Assembly: GCA_965237985.1 (NCBI GenBank)
Contig: OZ250161.1
Coordinates: 1,550,001 to 1,614,000, forward strand
DNA: 64,000 nucleotides
Origin: G965212025 sp965237985
Lineage (GTDB): Bacteria; Pseudomonadota; Gammaproteobacteria; Poriferisulfidales; Oxydemutatoraceae
Reading direction: 5' to 3'
Of the stretch, positions 28,907-38,361 are shown piece by piece. The translations under genes were made by a program, and so were the position numbers. The notes beneath the pieces are model-generated. The model was not told the origin of the DNA. It searched no databases and saw only the letters and a list, made by a program, of their open reading frames with translations. Positions within the stretch are counted from its first letter, which is position 1; the number at the start of each line of letters is the position of its first letter.

Positions 28907-29520
28907 AATCTTTTCAGGTTTATCAAATGGAAGCCAGTCGGTATAGCAGACTGTCGAGCATCCTGTCAGGCAGAAAAGCTTTCAACCACCACAGGACATG
29001 AGAGGGTATCGTTACTCGATAACGACACCGGGGTCGCTTCGCCGTCAGACAACGTAACAATGCCTGGGTGACTGCGTTCGGAGGAAGCGTGAATGGAACC
29101 GGGGCACTTTTATCGAGAAGTTTTTCCTCCATGGTCCGATTGCGCGCGGCATGCGGGCCAGACTTGAGCTCAATGGCGTGTTTGAAAGCCAGCAAAGCAC
29201 AGAAAATCAACAGCCGTGATTTTTTCATAATCTTTTCAGGTTTATCAAATGGAAGCCAGTCGGTATAGCAGACTGTCGAGCATCCTGTCAGGCAGAAAAG
29301 CTTTCAACCACCACAGGACATGAGAGGGTACCGTTACTCGATAACGACACCGCGGTCGCTTTGCCGTCAGACAACGTAACAATGCCTGGGTGACTGCGTT
29401 CGGAGGAAGCGTAAATGGAACCGGGGCACTTTTATCGAGAAGTTTTCCCTCCATAGCCCGATAGCGCGCGGCATGCGGGCCAGACTTGAGATCAATGGCG
29501 TGTTTGAAAGCCAGCAAAGC
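28868..29520 (-). repeat. 322-bp tandem duplication with 9-bp CAGCAAAGC joints
   Basis: The unit spans the 3' end of the SDR gene and the first codons of the SLT lipoprotein gene. CAGCAAAGC occurs at 28868, 29190 and 29512, exactly 322 apart, marking left border, joint and right border. The two copies differ at a handful of positions. The pattern is that of a duplication made by recombination or slippage at a 9-bp direct repeat. Confidence 0.95.
28923..29228 (-). pseudogene. Chimeric ORF: lipoprotein signal start fused to SDR C-terminus
   Basis: The 101-residue frame begins MKKSRLLIFCALL, a copy of the SLT lipoprotein start, and continues as the SDR tail from AFKHAIELKSGPHAAR to the end. It is a by-product of the 322-bp duplication. 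It lacks both the lipobox Cys and the SDR cofactor and catalytic motifs, so it is presumably without function. Confidence 0.8.
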
Positions 29521-30111
29521 GTTTTTGTTGAAATTACTGTGTATGGGCCCTGGCTCAATCAATGTTACAAATATACCGGTGCCGCGCAGTTCCTGACGCA
29601 AAGTATCTGCCCAGCCCTCCAAAGCATATTTCGTTGCCACATAAGCACCACGCATCATAAACGCGGAATACCCCAAGACCGAACTGTTCAATACGATACG
29701 TCCGTTCCGCTGTGCTCGCATGGCCGGAATAATTCTGCGCGTCAGGTCATGCCAACCAAAAAAATTGGCTTCAAACTGCGCGCGGATGTCTTTTCTTTCC
29801 AGGTCTTCCAGTGCGCCCATTTGTCCGTAAGCGGCATTGTTAAACAACGCGTAAAGCCTGCCCTCAGCCAAATCCAATGCCTGTTCACAACAACTCTCGA
29901 CACTTTTTTCGCTGTTCAGTTCCAGATGCAGCGATTTCAGCCCTCTGTCGCATAAGGCATCGAGATCTTTTTGTTTCCTGGCCGTCGCCAAAACCTGATA
30001 GCCCATTTGCGACAACCGCAAAGCCGCGTGGAGACCGATGCCACTGGAGCAGCCGGTAATCAAGATCGTCCGCGTCTCGCGTAGTGACTTGCTATTTCTT
30101 GTTGCAGACAT
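29245..30111 (-). CDS. Short-chain dehydrogenase/reductase
   Basis: A 288-residue classical SDR: cofactor loop TGCSSGIG near residue 20, NNAAYG, catalytic Ser in LNSSVLG and the YxxxK pair in AYVATKYALEGW. The Arg in TARKQKDL after the second strand suggests NADP preference (inference). The tail has a hydrophobic helix (VLWWLKAFLPDRML) like those of membrane-associated SDRs. Substrate not predictable. Confidence 0.87.
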   Translation of the reverse strand: MSATRNSKSLRETRTILITGCSSGIGLHAALRLSQMGYQVLATARKQKDLDALCDRGLKSLHLELNSEKSVESCCEQALDLAEGRLYALFNNAAYGQMGALEDLERKDIRAQFEANFFGWHDLTRRIIPAMRAQRNGRIVLNSSVLGYSAFMMRGAYVATKYALEGWADTLRQELRGTGIFVTLIEPGPIHSNFNKNALLAFKHAIDLKSGPHAARYRAMEGKLLDKSAPVPFTLPPNAVTQALLRCLTAKRPRCRYRVTVPSHVLWWLKAFLPDRMLDSLLYRLASI

Positions 30112-30418
30112 ACAGTCGAAAAACCTGTGCGCCGCTTCCCGATTTTTCAGCTGGCACTAAAGTATCAGCACCGACCTGGGCAGCGAAATTACGCACCTCG
30201 TTCGCGATTTCGTTGGCAAGTGTTTCAGGTTTGTTCAGCGCAACGCGCGTGGCTACGCCAAGCACGATTTTGGTGTTGCCAAGGTGCTGGCAGTTGGTGA
30301 TTTCGGAGGCGGTGGCAAAGTAGACCATTTTGCCTTCCGGCGTGATTGCTTCGCGGATGGAACAGCCTGATGCAACCACGGTGAATAAAACCACGACCAG
30401 GCAGGACAGCGATTTCAC
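30092..30418 (-). CDS. Small lipoprotein, DUF4156-like
   Basis: The start is placed at GTG 30418, which overlaps the proS stop as GTGA and gives a neat lipoprotein signal (lipobox ASGC). The mature part of about 90 residues has ITNCQHLGNTKIVLG and VGADTLVPAE, features I associate with DUF4156 lipoproteins. Function unknown. It also overlaps the SDR gene start by 20 bases, so all three are likely co-transcribed after proS. Confidence 0.6.
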   Translation of the reverse strand: MKSLSCLVVVLFTVVASGCSIREAITPEGKMVYFATASEITNCQHLGNTKIVLGVATRVALNKPETLANEIANEVRNFAAQVGADTLVPAEKSGSGAQVFRLYVCNKK

Positions 30419-32127
30419 GCGGTGATTTCCAGTTTGGATGCCAAGCAATCGACACAGTCGTCCAAGGCGACTTCTTTTGTCACGCCGCTTGTTCTTTCAG
30501 TGTATTCAACGATTCGCCGTTCCAGGTTTCTCGGCCCAACCGTCAGGCGATAGGGCATACCGATCAAGTCGGCGTCAGCGAACATTACGCCCGGACGTAC
30601 ATCGCGATCGTCAAGCAGAACTTCCACCTTGCGCTGCAGAAGCTCCTGGTAAAGCCTTTCTGCGGTTTCCAGTGTCTGCGGTGTGTGCCGGAAGCTCAGC
30701 GGGGAAATGACCACCGCGAATGGTGCGATGGCCTGCGGCCAGGTAATGCCTCGGTCATCATGGCCCTGTTCTATGCTGGCTGCCACAATTCTGCTCACGC
30801 CAATTCCATAGCAGCCCATGAGCAAAGTCAGCTCCCTGCCATGTTCGTCGTGGACCGTGGCCGCCATTCTTTCACTGTATTTCTTGCCTAGTTTGAAGAT
30901 GTGCCCGACTTCAATTCCACGTCTGATATTCAAGACCCCTGTTCCACCCGGGCTTGGATCCCCTGCCACCACACACCGGAAGTCATGCACCTCGTAATCA
31001 CCGACATCACGATCCCAGTTCACTCCGAGATAGTGTTTGCCATCCTGGTTCGCCCCGCAGGAAAAATCCGACATACATGCTGCCGACTGGTCCACTAGTA
31101 CAGGCACCTTGAGGTTTACAGGCCCGAGCGAGCCCGGAGATGCGGCCACGACTGCTGCAATTTCTTCCGGGGTACTGAAGCAAACAGGTTCCGCAACCAG
31201 CGGGTGTTTGCCGGTTTTTTCGAGATTCACTTCATGGTCGCCGCGCACAAAAACAGCGACTGGAAGTGTTTTTTTGCCCTTTAGAAACAAGGCTTTCAGA
31301 CACTTGGAGGGCGGAATTTTCAACGATTCGCTGAGTGCCGCGATCGTGGTAATCCCCGGTGTGTCCACAAGTCGCATGGTTTCAGCAGGGGGGGCACGTT
31401 TTCCAGTTTCAATGACGGCGGCCAGTTCAACGTTGGCTGCGTAATCGTCCTCTGTGGAAAAAGCGATGACATCCTCGCCACAGGCGGCCAGCGCATGAAA
31501 TTCGTGCGAGCCAACGCCGCCTATATTTCCTGTGTCAGCCTGTACATAACGATAGTCAAGCCCGATGCGGTTGAATATACGGCAGTAGGCCTTGCGCATT
31601 TCCTCATATGTCTCATCCAGGGATTGTGCATCGCAATGAAAGGAATAGCCATCTTTCATAATGAACTCACGCGCTCGCATCACCCCGAAGCGGGGGCGAA
31701 TTTCGTCGCGGAACTTGGTCTGGATCTGGTAAAAATTCACCGGCATCTGCCGATAGGTGGTAAATCCCGAACGTACCAAGTCAGTAATCACTTCCTCGTG
31801 GGTCGGCCCTAAAACCATATCGCGCTTGTGGCGATCCTGGAATTTAAGCAGTTCCTCGCCGTATTCGTACCAGCGTCTGGATTTTTTCCACAGTTCCGCC
31901 GGCTGTACCGCCGGCATCAGCACCTCCAGCGCCCCGGCACGGTTCATTTCATCGCGGACAATGCATTCAATTTTTCGCAGTACCCGCATTCCCAGAGGCA
32001 ACCAAGTATATAGCCCGCTTGCTACCTTGCTGATCAAACCGGCGCGCAACATGAGCCTGTGGCTTGCGGTTTCCGCGTCGGAAGGAGCTTCGCGAAGCGT
32101 GGTGAGAGGGTATTGAGAGGCGCGCAT
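30415..32127 (-). CDS. proS: Prolyl-tRNA synthetase (bacterial type)
   Basis: ProS charges tRNA-Pro. The 570-residue length and the insertion domain for editing mischarged Ala mark the bacterial type. Class II motifs are visible: motif 1 region GMRVLRKIECIVRDEM, motif 2 in RDEIRPRFGVMRAREFIMKDGY, motif 3 in GCYGIGVSRIVAA. GPTHEEVITDLV follows the family. The C-terminal anticodon-binding domain is complete. Confidence 0.97.
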   Translation of the reverse strand: MRASQYPLTTLREAPSDAETASHRLMLRAGLISKVASGLYTWLPLGMRVLRKIECIVRDEMNRAGALEVLMPAVQPAELWKKSRRWYEYGEELLKFQDRHKRDMVLGPTHEEVITDLVRSGFTTYRQMPVNFYQIQTKFRDEIRPRFGVMRAREFIMKDGYSFHCDAQSLDETYEEMRKAYCRIFNRIGLDYRYVQADTGNIGGVGSHEFHALAACGEDVIAFSTEDDYAANVELAAVIETGKRAPPAETMRLVDTPGITTIAALSESLKIPPSKCLKALFLKGKKTLPVAVFVRGDHEVNLEKTGKHPLVAEPVCFSTPEEIAAVVAASPGSLGPVNLKVPVLVDQSAACMSDFSCGANQDGKHYLGVNWDRDVGDYEVHDFRCVVAGDPSPGGTGVLNIRRGIEVGHIFKLGKKYSERMAATVHDEHGRELTLLMGCYGIGVSRIVAASIEQGHDDRGITWPQAIAPFAVVISPLSFRHTPQTLETAERLYQELLQRKVEVLLDDRDVRPGVMFADADLIGMPYRLTVGPRNLERRIVEYTERTSGVTKEVALDDCVDCLASKLEITA

Positions 32128-32148
32128 CAGTCAGGAAAATTCCATTGG

Positions 32149-32631
32149 CTAAAGCTGGGTCGGATTGGGTTTTCCCCTGTACACCACTTCCGGATCAATC
32201 AGTTTTTTGCCTGTCGTGCGTTGCAGGCGAATGACCCCACCGGCTTTTCCGACCGGGATTTTCCGGTAGAAACAGGAACGATAGCCAACGTGGCAACTGA
32301 CACCTCCGGCAACGACAACCCGCAACCACAAAGCATCCTGGTCATCGTCCACCAGCATTTCCCGGACTTCCTGAACAAAACCACTGGTTTCGCCTTTGTG
32401 CCAAAGTGTTTTTCGGTTTCTGCTCCAGTAATGGGCGTGTCTGGTTTCCACGGTTTTCAAAAGTGCGGCAGCATTCATATAGGCATGCATCAGCACCTCG
32501 CCGCTGTGAAAGTCAGTCGTCACCACCGGGATCAATCCGTCGTTATCGAACTTCGGGGCGAAATCCACACCTTCTTCCACCTGGGCGACTTCGTTGCGCG
32601 GTGCGAAAGACTGCGTTTTCTTTTCAGTCAT
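32149..32631 (-). CDS. hisI: Phosphoribosyl-AMP cyclohydrolase
   Basis: HisI opens the adenine ring of phosphoribosyl-AMP in histidine synthesis. The 160-residue monofunctional protein has YWSRNRKTLWHKGETSG and the zinc/magnesium site with two Cys in CHVGYRSCFYR. An N-terminal extension of some 20 residues is seen. HisE, often adjacent or fused, is encoded separately at 38362 on the other strand next to tatA. Confidence 0.93.
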   Translation of the reverse strand: MTEKKTQSFAPRNEVAQVEEGVDFAPKFDNDGLIPVVTTDFHSGEVLMHAYMNAAALLKTVETRHAHYWSRNRKTLWHKGETSGFVQEVREMLVDDDQDALWLRVVVAGGVSCHVGYRSCFYRKIPVGKAGGVIRLQRTTGKKLIDPEVVYRGKPNPTQL

Positions 32632-32637
32632 CGGTCC

Positions 32638-32889
32638 TTAGCTTTGTTGCTTTTCTTTAGAACGCATGGGTATGGGGTCATAGCCACCCTCGTTCCAGGG
32701 GTGGCAACGTGCGATTCTTTTCAACGCGAGCCACGTACCCCGTGCGGAACCGTATTCTCGCAGACATTCTATGGCATACATTGAACAGGTGGGAGTAAAG
32801 CGGCAATGCATGCCAAGCCAGGGACTGACCAGGTAGCGATAGGCTTTGATTGCCGAGACCAGCAGGTTTTTCAGCGCCACCGCCGCCAC
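32638..32889 (-). CDS. yidD: Membrane protein insertion efficiency factor YidD
   Basis: The 83-residue product has the complete YidD pattern: KAYRYLVSPWLGMHCRFTPTCS then YGSARGTWLALKRIARCHPW. YidD assists YidC-dependent insertion and normally sits in the rnpA-yidD-yidC cluster. Here it overlaps the cysS end by 19 bases and lies seven bases from hisI, so it has been moved from the usual place. Confidence 0.93.
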   Translation of the reverse strand: MAAVALKNLLVSAIKAYRYLVSPWLGMHCRFTPTCSMYAIECLREYGSARGTWLALKRIARCHPWNEGGYDPIPMRSKEKQQS

Positions 32890-34235
32890 TGTGTTTCGGC
32901 ACGAAAATCTTCCAGTGTTATGCCGGACTTGTGCAGTTGCGAACGGATTTCATCAGCGCGAGCAAAATTGCCTGCGTCGCGAGCCGTTTTTCGCATAGTG
33001 ATCCATTCCTCCACTTCTTGGTCGGCAATCTTGAGTGCGTGTTCCGGCTGCCAGCGAAACCAGGCTTGTGGCGATTGCTGGAGCAGACCCAGACAGGAAG
33101 CAGCCGCCAAAAGAGAGGATCCTCCACCGGAAGCAGCCAAGGTGTGCAGCTTGGTCAGTGCCTGCGTGGTATTCAAGTCTTCGCAAAGTGTCTCCAAAAC
33201 GACGGAACTGTCCTGTTCATCGTCGCTTTCACGATTTTGGAAATCTGCGAAGTCCTGGTCCGAAAAAGCGCGGTAAAGTCGATCCAGTCCCGCTTTGGAC
33301 TGTGCCAGTGTTTTCTCAGACCAGACCAGTGGTTTGCGGTAGTGGGCTTTCAGCAAAGCGTAACGAACGGTTTCACCGTGGTGTTTGCTTAGAACTTCGC
33401 GCAAAGTCACGAAATTTCCCAGTGATTTGGCCATTTTTTCATTCTCGACAGTGACGTGGCCATTGTGTAGCCAGTAGCGTGCGAAAACATCGGTGCCGTG
33501 GGCCCGGCAACTTTGTGCAATTTCATTTTCATGGTGCGGAAACACCAGGTCATGGCCACCGCCATGGATGTCTATGGTTTGTCCCAAATGGGCTGCCGCC
33601 ATGGCCGAGCATTCAATGTGCCAGCCAGGTCTGCCCCATCCCCAGGGGCTGTCCCAGCCAGGATCTACCGGGGATGATGGTTTCCACAGCACGAAATCGG
33701 CAGGCGCCCGCTTGTAGGCAGCAACTTTCACCCGGGCCCCAGCGCGCAATTGTTCGGTCTGTCGCCGAGACAGGCATCCGTAGTGGCGCCAGGAACTGAC
33801 ATCAAACAGCACGTGCCCTTCGGCCTCGTAAGCGGAACTGTTGGCAAGCAACCGCTCTATCATTGCGATCATGTGAGGTATGTTTTCAGTCGCTTTGGGT
33901 TCAGCCGACGTGGGAAGCAGCCCCAGCTTGTCGGAATCTTCTGAAAATGCACGTCCATATTTTTCTACCACGTCGCCCGTCGGCACCCCGGCAACTTGCG
34001 AGGCGGCAATGATTTTGTCGTCTATGTCGGTAATGTTGCGCATGTAGACGACTTTCCTGTAGCGTTTTTTCAGGAATCGGAAAAGCGTGTCGAACACCAC
34101 CAATGGGCGGGCGTTGCCAATGTGGATGTAATTGTAAACAGTCGGGCCACATACATACATGGTGACCCGATTTTCATCCAGTGGCCTGAAAATGTCCTGT
34201 TTGGCCGAAAGCGTGTTGTACAGCCTGATCTGCAT
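32871..34235 (-). CDS. cysS: Cysteinyl-tRNA synthetase
   Basis: CysS charges tRNA-Cys. The 454-residue class I synthetase has the zinc Cys in YVCGPTVYN, HIGN in YIHIGNARP, and KMAKSLGNF in place of KMSKS. The zinc-binding GRPGWHIECSAMA and HHENE motifs are present. The C-terminal DALR-like domain is complete and reaches into yidD. Confidence 0.96.
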   Translation of the reverse strand: MQIRLYNTLSAKQDIFRPLDENRVTMYVCGPTVYNYIHIGNARPLVVFDTLFRFLKKRYRKVVYMRNITDIDDKIIAASQVAGVPTGDVVEKYGRAFSEDSDKLGLLPTSAEPKATENIPHMIAMIERLLANSSAYEAEGHVLFDVSSWRHYGCLSRRQTEQLRAGARVKVAAYKRAPADFVLWKPSSPVDPGWDSPWGWGRPGWHIECSAMAAAHLGQTIDIHGGGHDLVFPHHENEIAQSCRAHGTDVFARYWLHNGHVTVENEKMAKSLGNFVTLREVLSKHHGETVRYALLKAHYRKPLVWSEKTLAQSKAGLDRLYRAFSDQDFADFQNRESDDEQDSSVVLETLCEDLNTTQALTKLHTLAASGGGSSLLAAASCLGLLQQSPQAWFRWQPEHALKIADQEVEEWITMRKTARDAGNFARADEIRSQLHKSGITLEDFRAETQWRRWR

Positions 34236-34267
34236 AGCTTTCGATGGTCTGAGCAGATTAGCCGGAG

Positions 34268-37200
34268 TTACTCATCCTCGGCCGTTTCAATCTGTGTGTG
34301 ATGACTGACTGTCCGGACAAAAGTGCTGCGTTTCTGCGTGTGATTTTCAGTGACGGGTTCTGCTTTGGTTTCCGCAGGATCGCCAGCCCGAGGTTCAGTA
34401 GAATTTTCTGCCTTGCTTTCCGCCAGTCCGGCAATATGAAGTTCAGCGGGACTTGCTGTCCTGGTTTTGGACAGATCGCCAGGCTGAGGTTCAGTAGAAT
34501 TTTCCGCCTTGCTTTCCGCCAGCCTGGCAACACGAAGTTCAGCGGGACCTGTTGCCTTGGTTTTGGACAGATCGCCAGGCTGAGGTTCAGTAGAATTTCT
34601 TGCCCTGCTTTCCGCCAGCCTGGCAACACGAAGTTCAGCGGGACTTGCTGCCCTGGTTTTGGACAGATCGGCAGTGTGGAGTTCAGTGGAATCTGTTGCC
34701 CTTCCGGTTCTGCCAACAACGCCAAAGGAATCCACTGGTCTATTGGTTTGTTGCCGGTCGGCATTTCCAAAAGAAGATGTACGAACCTTCGAGTTTCCAT
34801 TTTCCTCTGATATAGAGGGTGTTTCGGTTTCCGGCCTCACCGCTTCGTATTGCTCTGAGCTTGCGAGTCCATACCGCCTTCTCTGCCGCGTAGCTTGATG
34901 CCGTCTCTGTGGATTCAGAGATCTCTGCCACTCCATCCCTACCGGTTCATGGCTTCTCCCTGCCCTCACGGGTTCATGTTGCGGGGCACTCTCTGAATTC
35001 GCAGGATCACGTTGTTTCGGTGGCCGCGCATACTCATACTGTCGGTCTGCCCTCAACGGTTCACGTTGCCTCTGTGGCCGCGCGGACTCGGATTGTCGGT
35101 CTGCCCTAAACGATTCACGCTGCCTCTGTGGCCGCGCAGACTCGGATTGTCGGTCAGTCCTAAACGATTCACGCTGTCTCGGCGGTCGTGCAGACTCATA
35201 CTGTCGGTCTGCCCTCAACGGTTCACGTTGCCTTGGCGTCCGCGCAGTCCTGTGCTGTCTGCCCGACCCCACCGCTTCATATTGCCTCGGTGGCCGTGCA
35301 GACTCATGCCGCCCATCCCCCCTCATTGATTCTTGCGGCTCCTGCGATTGCATAGATTCATGTCGCGGCGCTCTCTCTGTCTGCACAGCTTCGCGCTGTG
35401 TCTGCGTGTCTCTGGGTGGCAACAGTACCTCGCTGGAAAAGTAATCATCTTCAGCTGTTCTTCTGGGCCGCTGGTACGTTTTTTTCCTGGTGCCGGGATA
35501 ACGCGCCGTCGGATATTGGTGTTTGGAGCCAGTGTTCTGATTTGTGTGCGAGTCATGCTGATTTGACAAGGGATGTTGCAGATGCTTTCTTTCCGTTTTA
35601 ACTGGGGAGTCAACTCCCGGCCCGGGACCGTGTCGTGCGGAAAATTCCGCACCACGCCTGCCGTAAGATGTCCGTGAACGACCTCTGATCGGTCGCCCGG
35701 CGGAGTCTGAAATCTGTCGCTCCTTGTTTTTATATGTCGCTTCGCCCGCCTTGTGTCCGGTCAGGACTCCTTTGGGATATTGCGCACGGTCTTCCGGCAG
35801 CTTCCCTTTACCTTCATCCTGTTTGGGGGATGAGGGGATAAGCTTACGAAACCAGCGCTGAAAAAAGCTGGCAGACTGCCCCGAGGCTGTTTTTACATCC
35901 GGCTTCCGACGCGAAGAAGCTTCTCCTGAAGCCACTCCTGATTGTGCAGATTCGACAACATAATGTTGCGCATGGTCTAGTTCCGCCGACTGGTTGCTAT
36001 TAGCAACATAGTCCGACTTAAAAGCGCCTGTGGGCTGGTCGGCACGAAAGCCATTGATTTCAAAGTTGGGGTTTTCCAGGCTTAGGTCAGGGACCAGAAA
36101 CAGGGAGATGTTGTGTTGCGACTCTACTGCATCCACTTCTTGACGTTTTTCATTCAGCAGATACGAAATGGTTTCCACAGGCAACTTCGCTACCACCGAG
36201 ACGATATGTTTTTCCATGGCCTTGTGCACAATGGAGCGCAACACCCCAAGGGCGTTGGACTCAATGGTACGTATCCAGCCACTACCGTTACAGCGCGGGC
36301 AAGCCAGATGGCTGGAATCGCGCAGTGACGTACGTAGTCGCTGGCGCGACATTTCAAGCAACCCGAAGCTGGAAATGTCGCCGATCTGATTGTGTGCCCG
36401 GTCGTGCCTCATGGCACGGCGCACGACATCTTCCACGATTTCACGATCCTTTTCCGAAGCCATATCAATGAAATCAATAACGATGAGACCACCGACATCT
36501 CTCAATCTGAGTTGCAAGGCAATCTCTTTTGCTGCTTCCACATTCGTGCTCAAAGCTGTGGCCTCAATGTTGGTTCCGCGGGTCGATCGGGCGGAATTGA
36601 TATCTATGGACAGCAGTGCTTCCGTTTGGTCGAAAACAATTTTCCCCCCTTGCGGCAGGTTAATTTCTCGTTCAAAAGCGGTTCCAATTTTTGCTTCAAT
36701 TCCATAGCTGCTGAACAGCGGCGAGTCGCCGTCATGCATCATGATTTTATCGACCTGTCCCGGCATGGCGGACTCCATGTAACGCCTCGCCTCTTCGCAG
36801 ACGGTCGGGTTGTCAAAGACTATCTTCTCAACCTCTGGGCCAATGTGATCACGCAGCGTATGAATGACCACATTTCCTTCACGATAAATGAGAGATGGTG
36901 CCTCTTGGGTTCTCGCCAGGCGGGTAATTTCCCGCCAAAGGCTCCGGAGGTTGTTCAGGTCCCACAATAATTCTTCTTTACTCCGTTCTACGCCTGCTGT
37001 TCTTAAAATGATGCCTTCGTTGAGTTCATTCTCGATGTCCGAAAAAATATCGTGAATACGGGCGCGATGCTTTTCGCTGGCATGCTTCGTTATCCGCACG
37101 CCCGCCCAGGTGCTGTTCGGCATCAAGACCAGGAAACGACCGGGAATTCTTATGTAAGTGGAAAGCAGAGCGCCCTTGCTGCCGATTTCGCCCCGATTCA

Positions 37201-37519
37201 GTTGAACAAGAAGCTTTTGTCCCTCCTGGACGAAGCCACGGTTCGAAACTTCCGTTTCAGAAGACGCCTCGGTGTTTTTGCAGCAATCACGGGCGATTAC
37301 CTTGAATGGCAGGAATCCATGCTTTGGTTCGCCATAGTCCACAAAGACAGCGTTGAGCCCCCTTTCCACACGGGCGGCAACGGCCTTGTATATGTTGCCC
37401 TTAAGCTGCTTCTTATGAGAGCTTTCTATGTTGAGGTCTTGTAACTCCGACCCCTGGAGGATAGCCACGCGCATCTCTTCCTTGTGCGTAGCATTGACAA
37501 GGATGGTTTTCATGTCCAT
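34268..37519 (-). CDS. rne: Ribonuclease E
   Basis: RNase E is the main endoribonuclease of mRNA decay and rRNA/tRNA processing, on the inner membrane. The 1083-residue product has an S1 domain (about 35-125), the DNase I-like catalytic part with Asp306 (LLSIDINSAR) and Asp349 (VIDFIDM), and the zinc link CPRC at 407-410. The C-terminal half is disordered and contains two repeat sets: an Arg-rich one of the type RQRESFRADRQSESARP (arginine-rich RNA-binding region) and a 32-residue acidic one close to the end. The long 5' region (37520-38361) could carry rne autoregulation. Confidence 0.95.
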   Translation of the reverse strand: MDMKTILVNATHKEEMRVAILQGSELQDLNIESSHKKQLKGNIYKAVAARVERGLNAVFVDYGEPKHGFLPFKVIARDCCKNTEASSETEVSNRGFVQEGQKLLVQLNRGEIGSKGALLSTYIRIPGRFLVLMPNSTWAGVRITKHASEKHRARIHDIFSDIENELNEGIILRTAGVERSKEELLWDLNNLRSLWREITRLARTQEAPSLIYREGNVVIHTLRDHIGPEVEKIVFDNPTVCEEARRYMESAMPGQVDKIMMHDGDSPLFSSYGIEAKIGTAFEREINLPQGGKIVFDQTEALLSIDINSARSTRGTNIEATALSTNVEAAKEIALQLRLRDVGGLIVIDFIDMASEKDREIVEDVVRRAMRHDRAHNQIGDISSFGLLEMSRQRLRTSLRDSSHLACPRCNGSGWIRTIESNALGVLRSIVHKAMEKHIVSVVAKLPVETISYLLNEKRQEVDAVESQHNISLFLVPDLSLENPNFEINGFRADQPTGAFKSDYVANSNQSAELDHAQHYVVESAQSGVASGEASSRRKPDVKTASGQSASFFQRWFRKLIPSSPKQDEGKGKLPEDRAQYPKGVLTGHKAGEATYKNKERQISDSAGRPIRGRSRTSYGRRGAEFSARHGPGPGVDSPVKTERKHLQHPLSNQHDSHTNQNTGSKHQYPTARYPGTRKKTYQRPRRTAEDDYFSSEVLLPPRDTQTQREAVQTERAPRHESMQSQEPQESMRGDGRHESARPPRQYEAVGSGRQHRTARTPRQREPLRADRQYESARPPRQRESFRTDRQSESARPQRQRESFRADRQSESARPQRQREPLRADRQYEYARPPKQRDPANSESAPQHEPVRAGRSHEPVGMEWQRSLNPQRRHQATRQRRRYGLASSEQYEAVRPETETPSISEENGNSKVRTSSFGNADRQQTNRPVDSFGVVGRTGRATDSTELHTADLSKTRAASPAELRVARLAESRARNSTEPQPGDLSKTKATGPAELRVARLAESKAENSTEPQPGDLSKTRTASPAELHIAGLAESKAENSTEPRAGDPAETKAEPVTENHTQKRSTFVRTVSHHTQIETAEDE
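34391..34690 (-). repeat. rne: Three 96-bp repeats in the rne tail
   Basis: A 96-bp unit recurs from 34391, 34487 and 34583, encoding the 32-residue repeat that includes STEPQPGDLSKT and PAELRVARLAESKAEN. The spacing keeps the frame. Repeat number may vary between strains (inference). Confidence 0.85.
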
Positions 37520-38361
37520 TCAATTCCCATATTCTGTTTGCACTGCGTTTGGGAACCACTAGAACATCGGATAAAAAATCCCGCACGGACAATAAAGAAA
37601 ACAAAACCATCAAAGCGTCAATGTTTGTGAAACTCCGCCAAAGTTTTGTATGGAATTCCCGCGCCACAGTAGCCACAGTGCTAAAAAAACACAACATTGC
37701 TGCCAAAATACCCAGACAGCAGACAACATTAAAAATTCGGCCACACTTTCTTTCAAAACTGTGCATCAAGCACATAACAGTGGGACCCACATCAATCAAC
37801 GGATAACACCCGCAGATTACCTGTCATTCTACAGTGCAGTACCAGAATTGGCAAGACTGAGAACTGTACGAGCAGCATGAGCGTATCTGTTTTTTTAGCG
37901 CATGGTTTCCCTGCTGAATTCTTTGGCCAAAAGAGGAAGCGCAGGGCACAAAAATCAACCAGATCCGGAGTGTTGTTGTTGCTTAGGGCTACCGAGGCCG
38001 CCGGAGGCGCCGGCAGAGATACGTGTTGTACCGCTCTGTGAGCCAAGGCGGGTCCGGCGGGAAGGGTTCCTGATTTGCCCGTCAACGGAGAGACGATTGT
38101 CATCGGCAACGACGAGCCACTTTAGTGTCAAGATGGTGATTCCGGGGCACCCCACAGTGAAACCAGTTGACAACAATCCTCTCAATCTGAGAATCAACGA
38201 GACCCTGACGCAACGCAAGCCGGTGTTGAATGCGTGAACTGAACTGCGTGCAGAGACCAACCGTCAAGTGATTTGGATGCCAAAGTGTCCACGTCGTTTT
38301 TTTCGCACTGGCTGCGCCAAACACAATCCAGAGGGTATAATGCGCCGTATCGGGCAGGTCT
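37520..38361. other. Intergenic region between divergent rne and hisE
   Basis: About 840 bases between divergent genes. Short frames on both strands lack motifs and ribosome sites. It must hold the promoters of rne (left) and of hisE-tat (right). A long untranslated rne leader is known in enterics; whether one exists here cannot be told by eye. Confidence 0.45.
38336..38341 (+). promoter_or_regulatory. Probable -10 box of hisE-tatABC
   Basis: A perfect TATAAT (in GAGGGTATAATGCG) lies 20 bases before the hisE start codon. A -35 match is weak. Start of transcription would give a short leader. Confidence 0.45.

Noticed and set aside
37413..37799. 128-codon minus-strand frame over the rne start
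   Set aside because: Overlaps the certain rne N-terminus in another frame and has no recognisable content.
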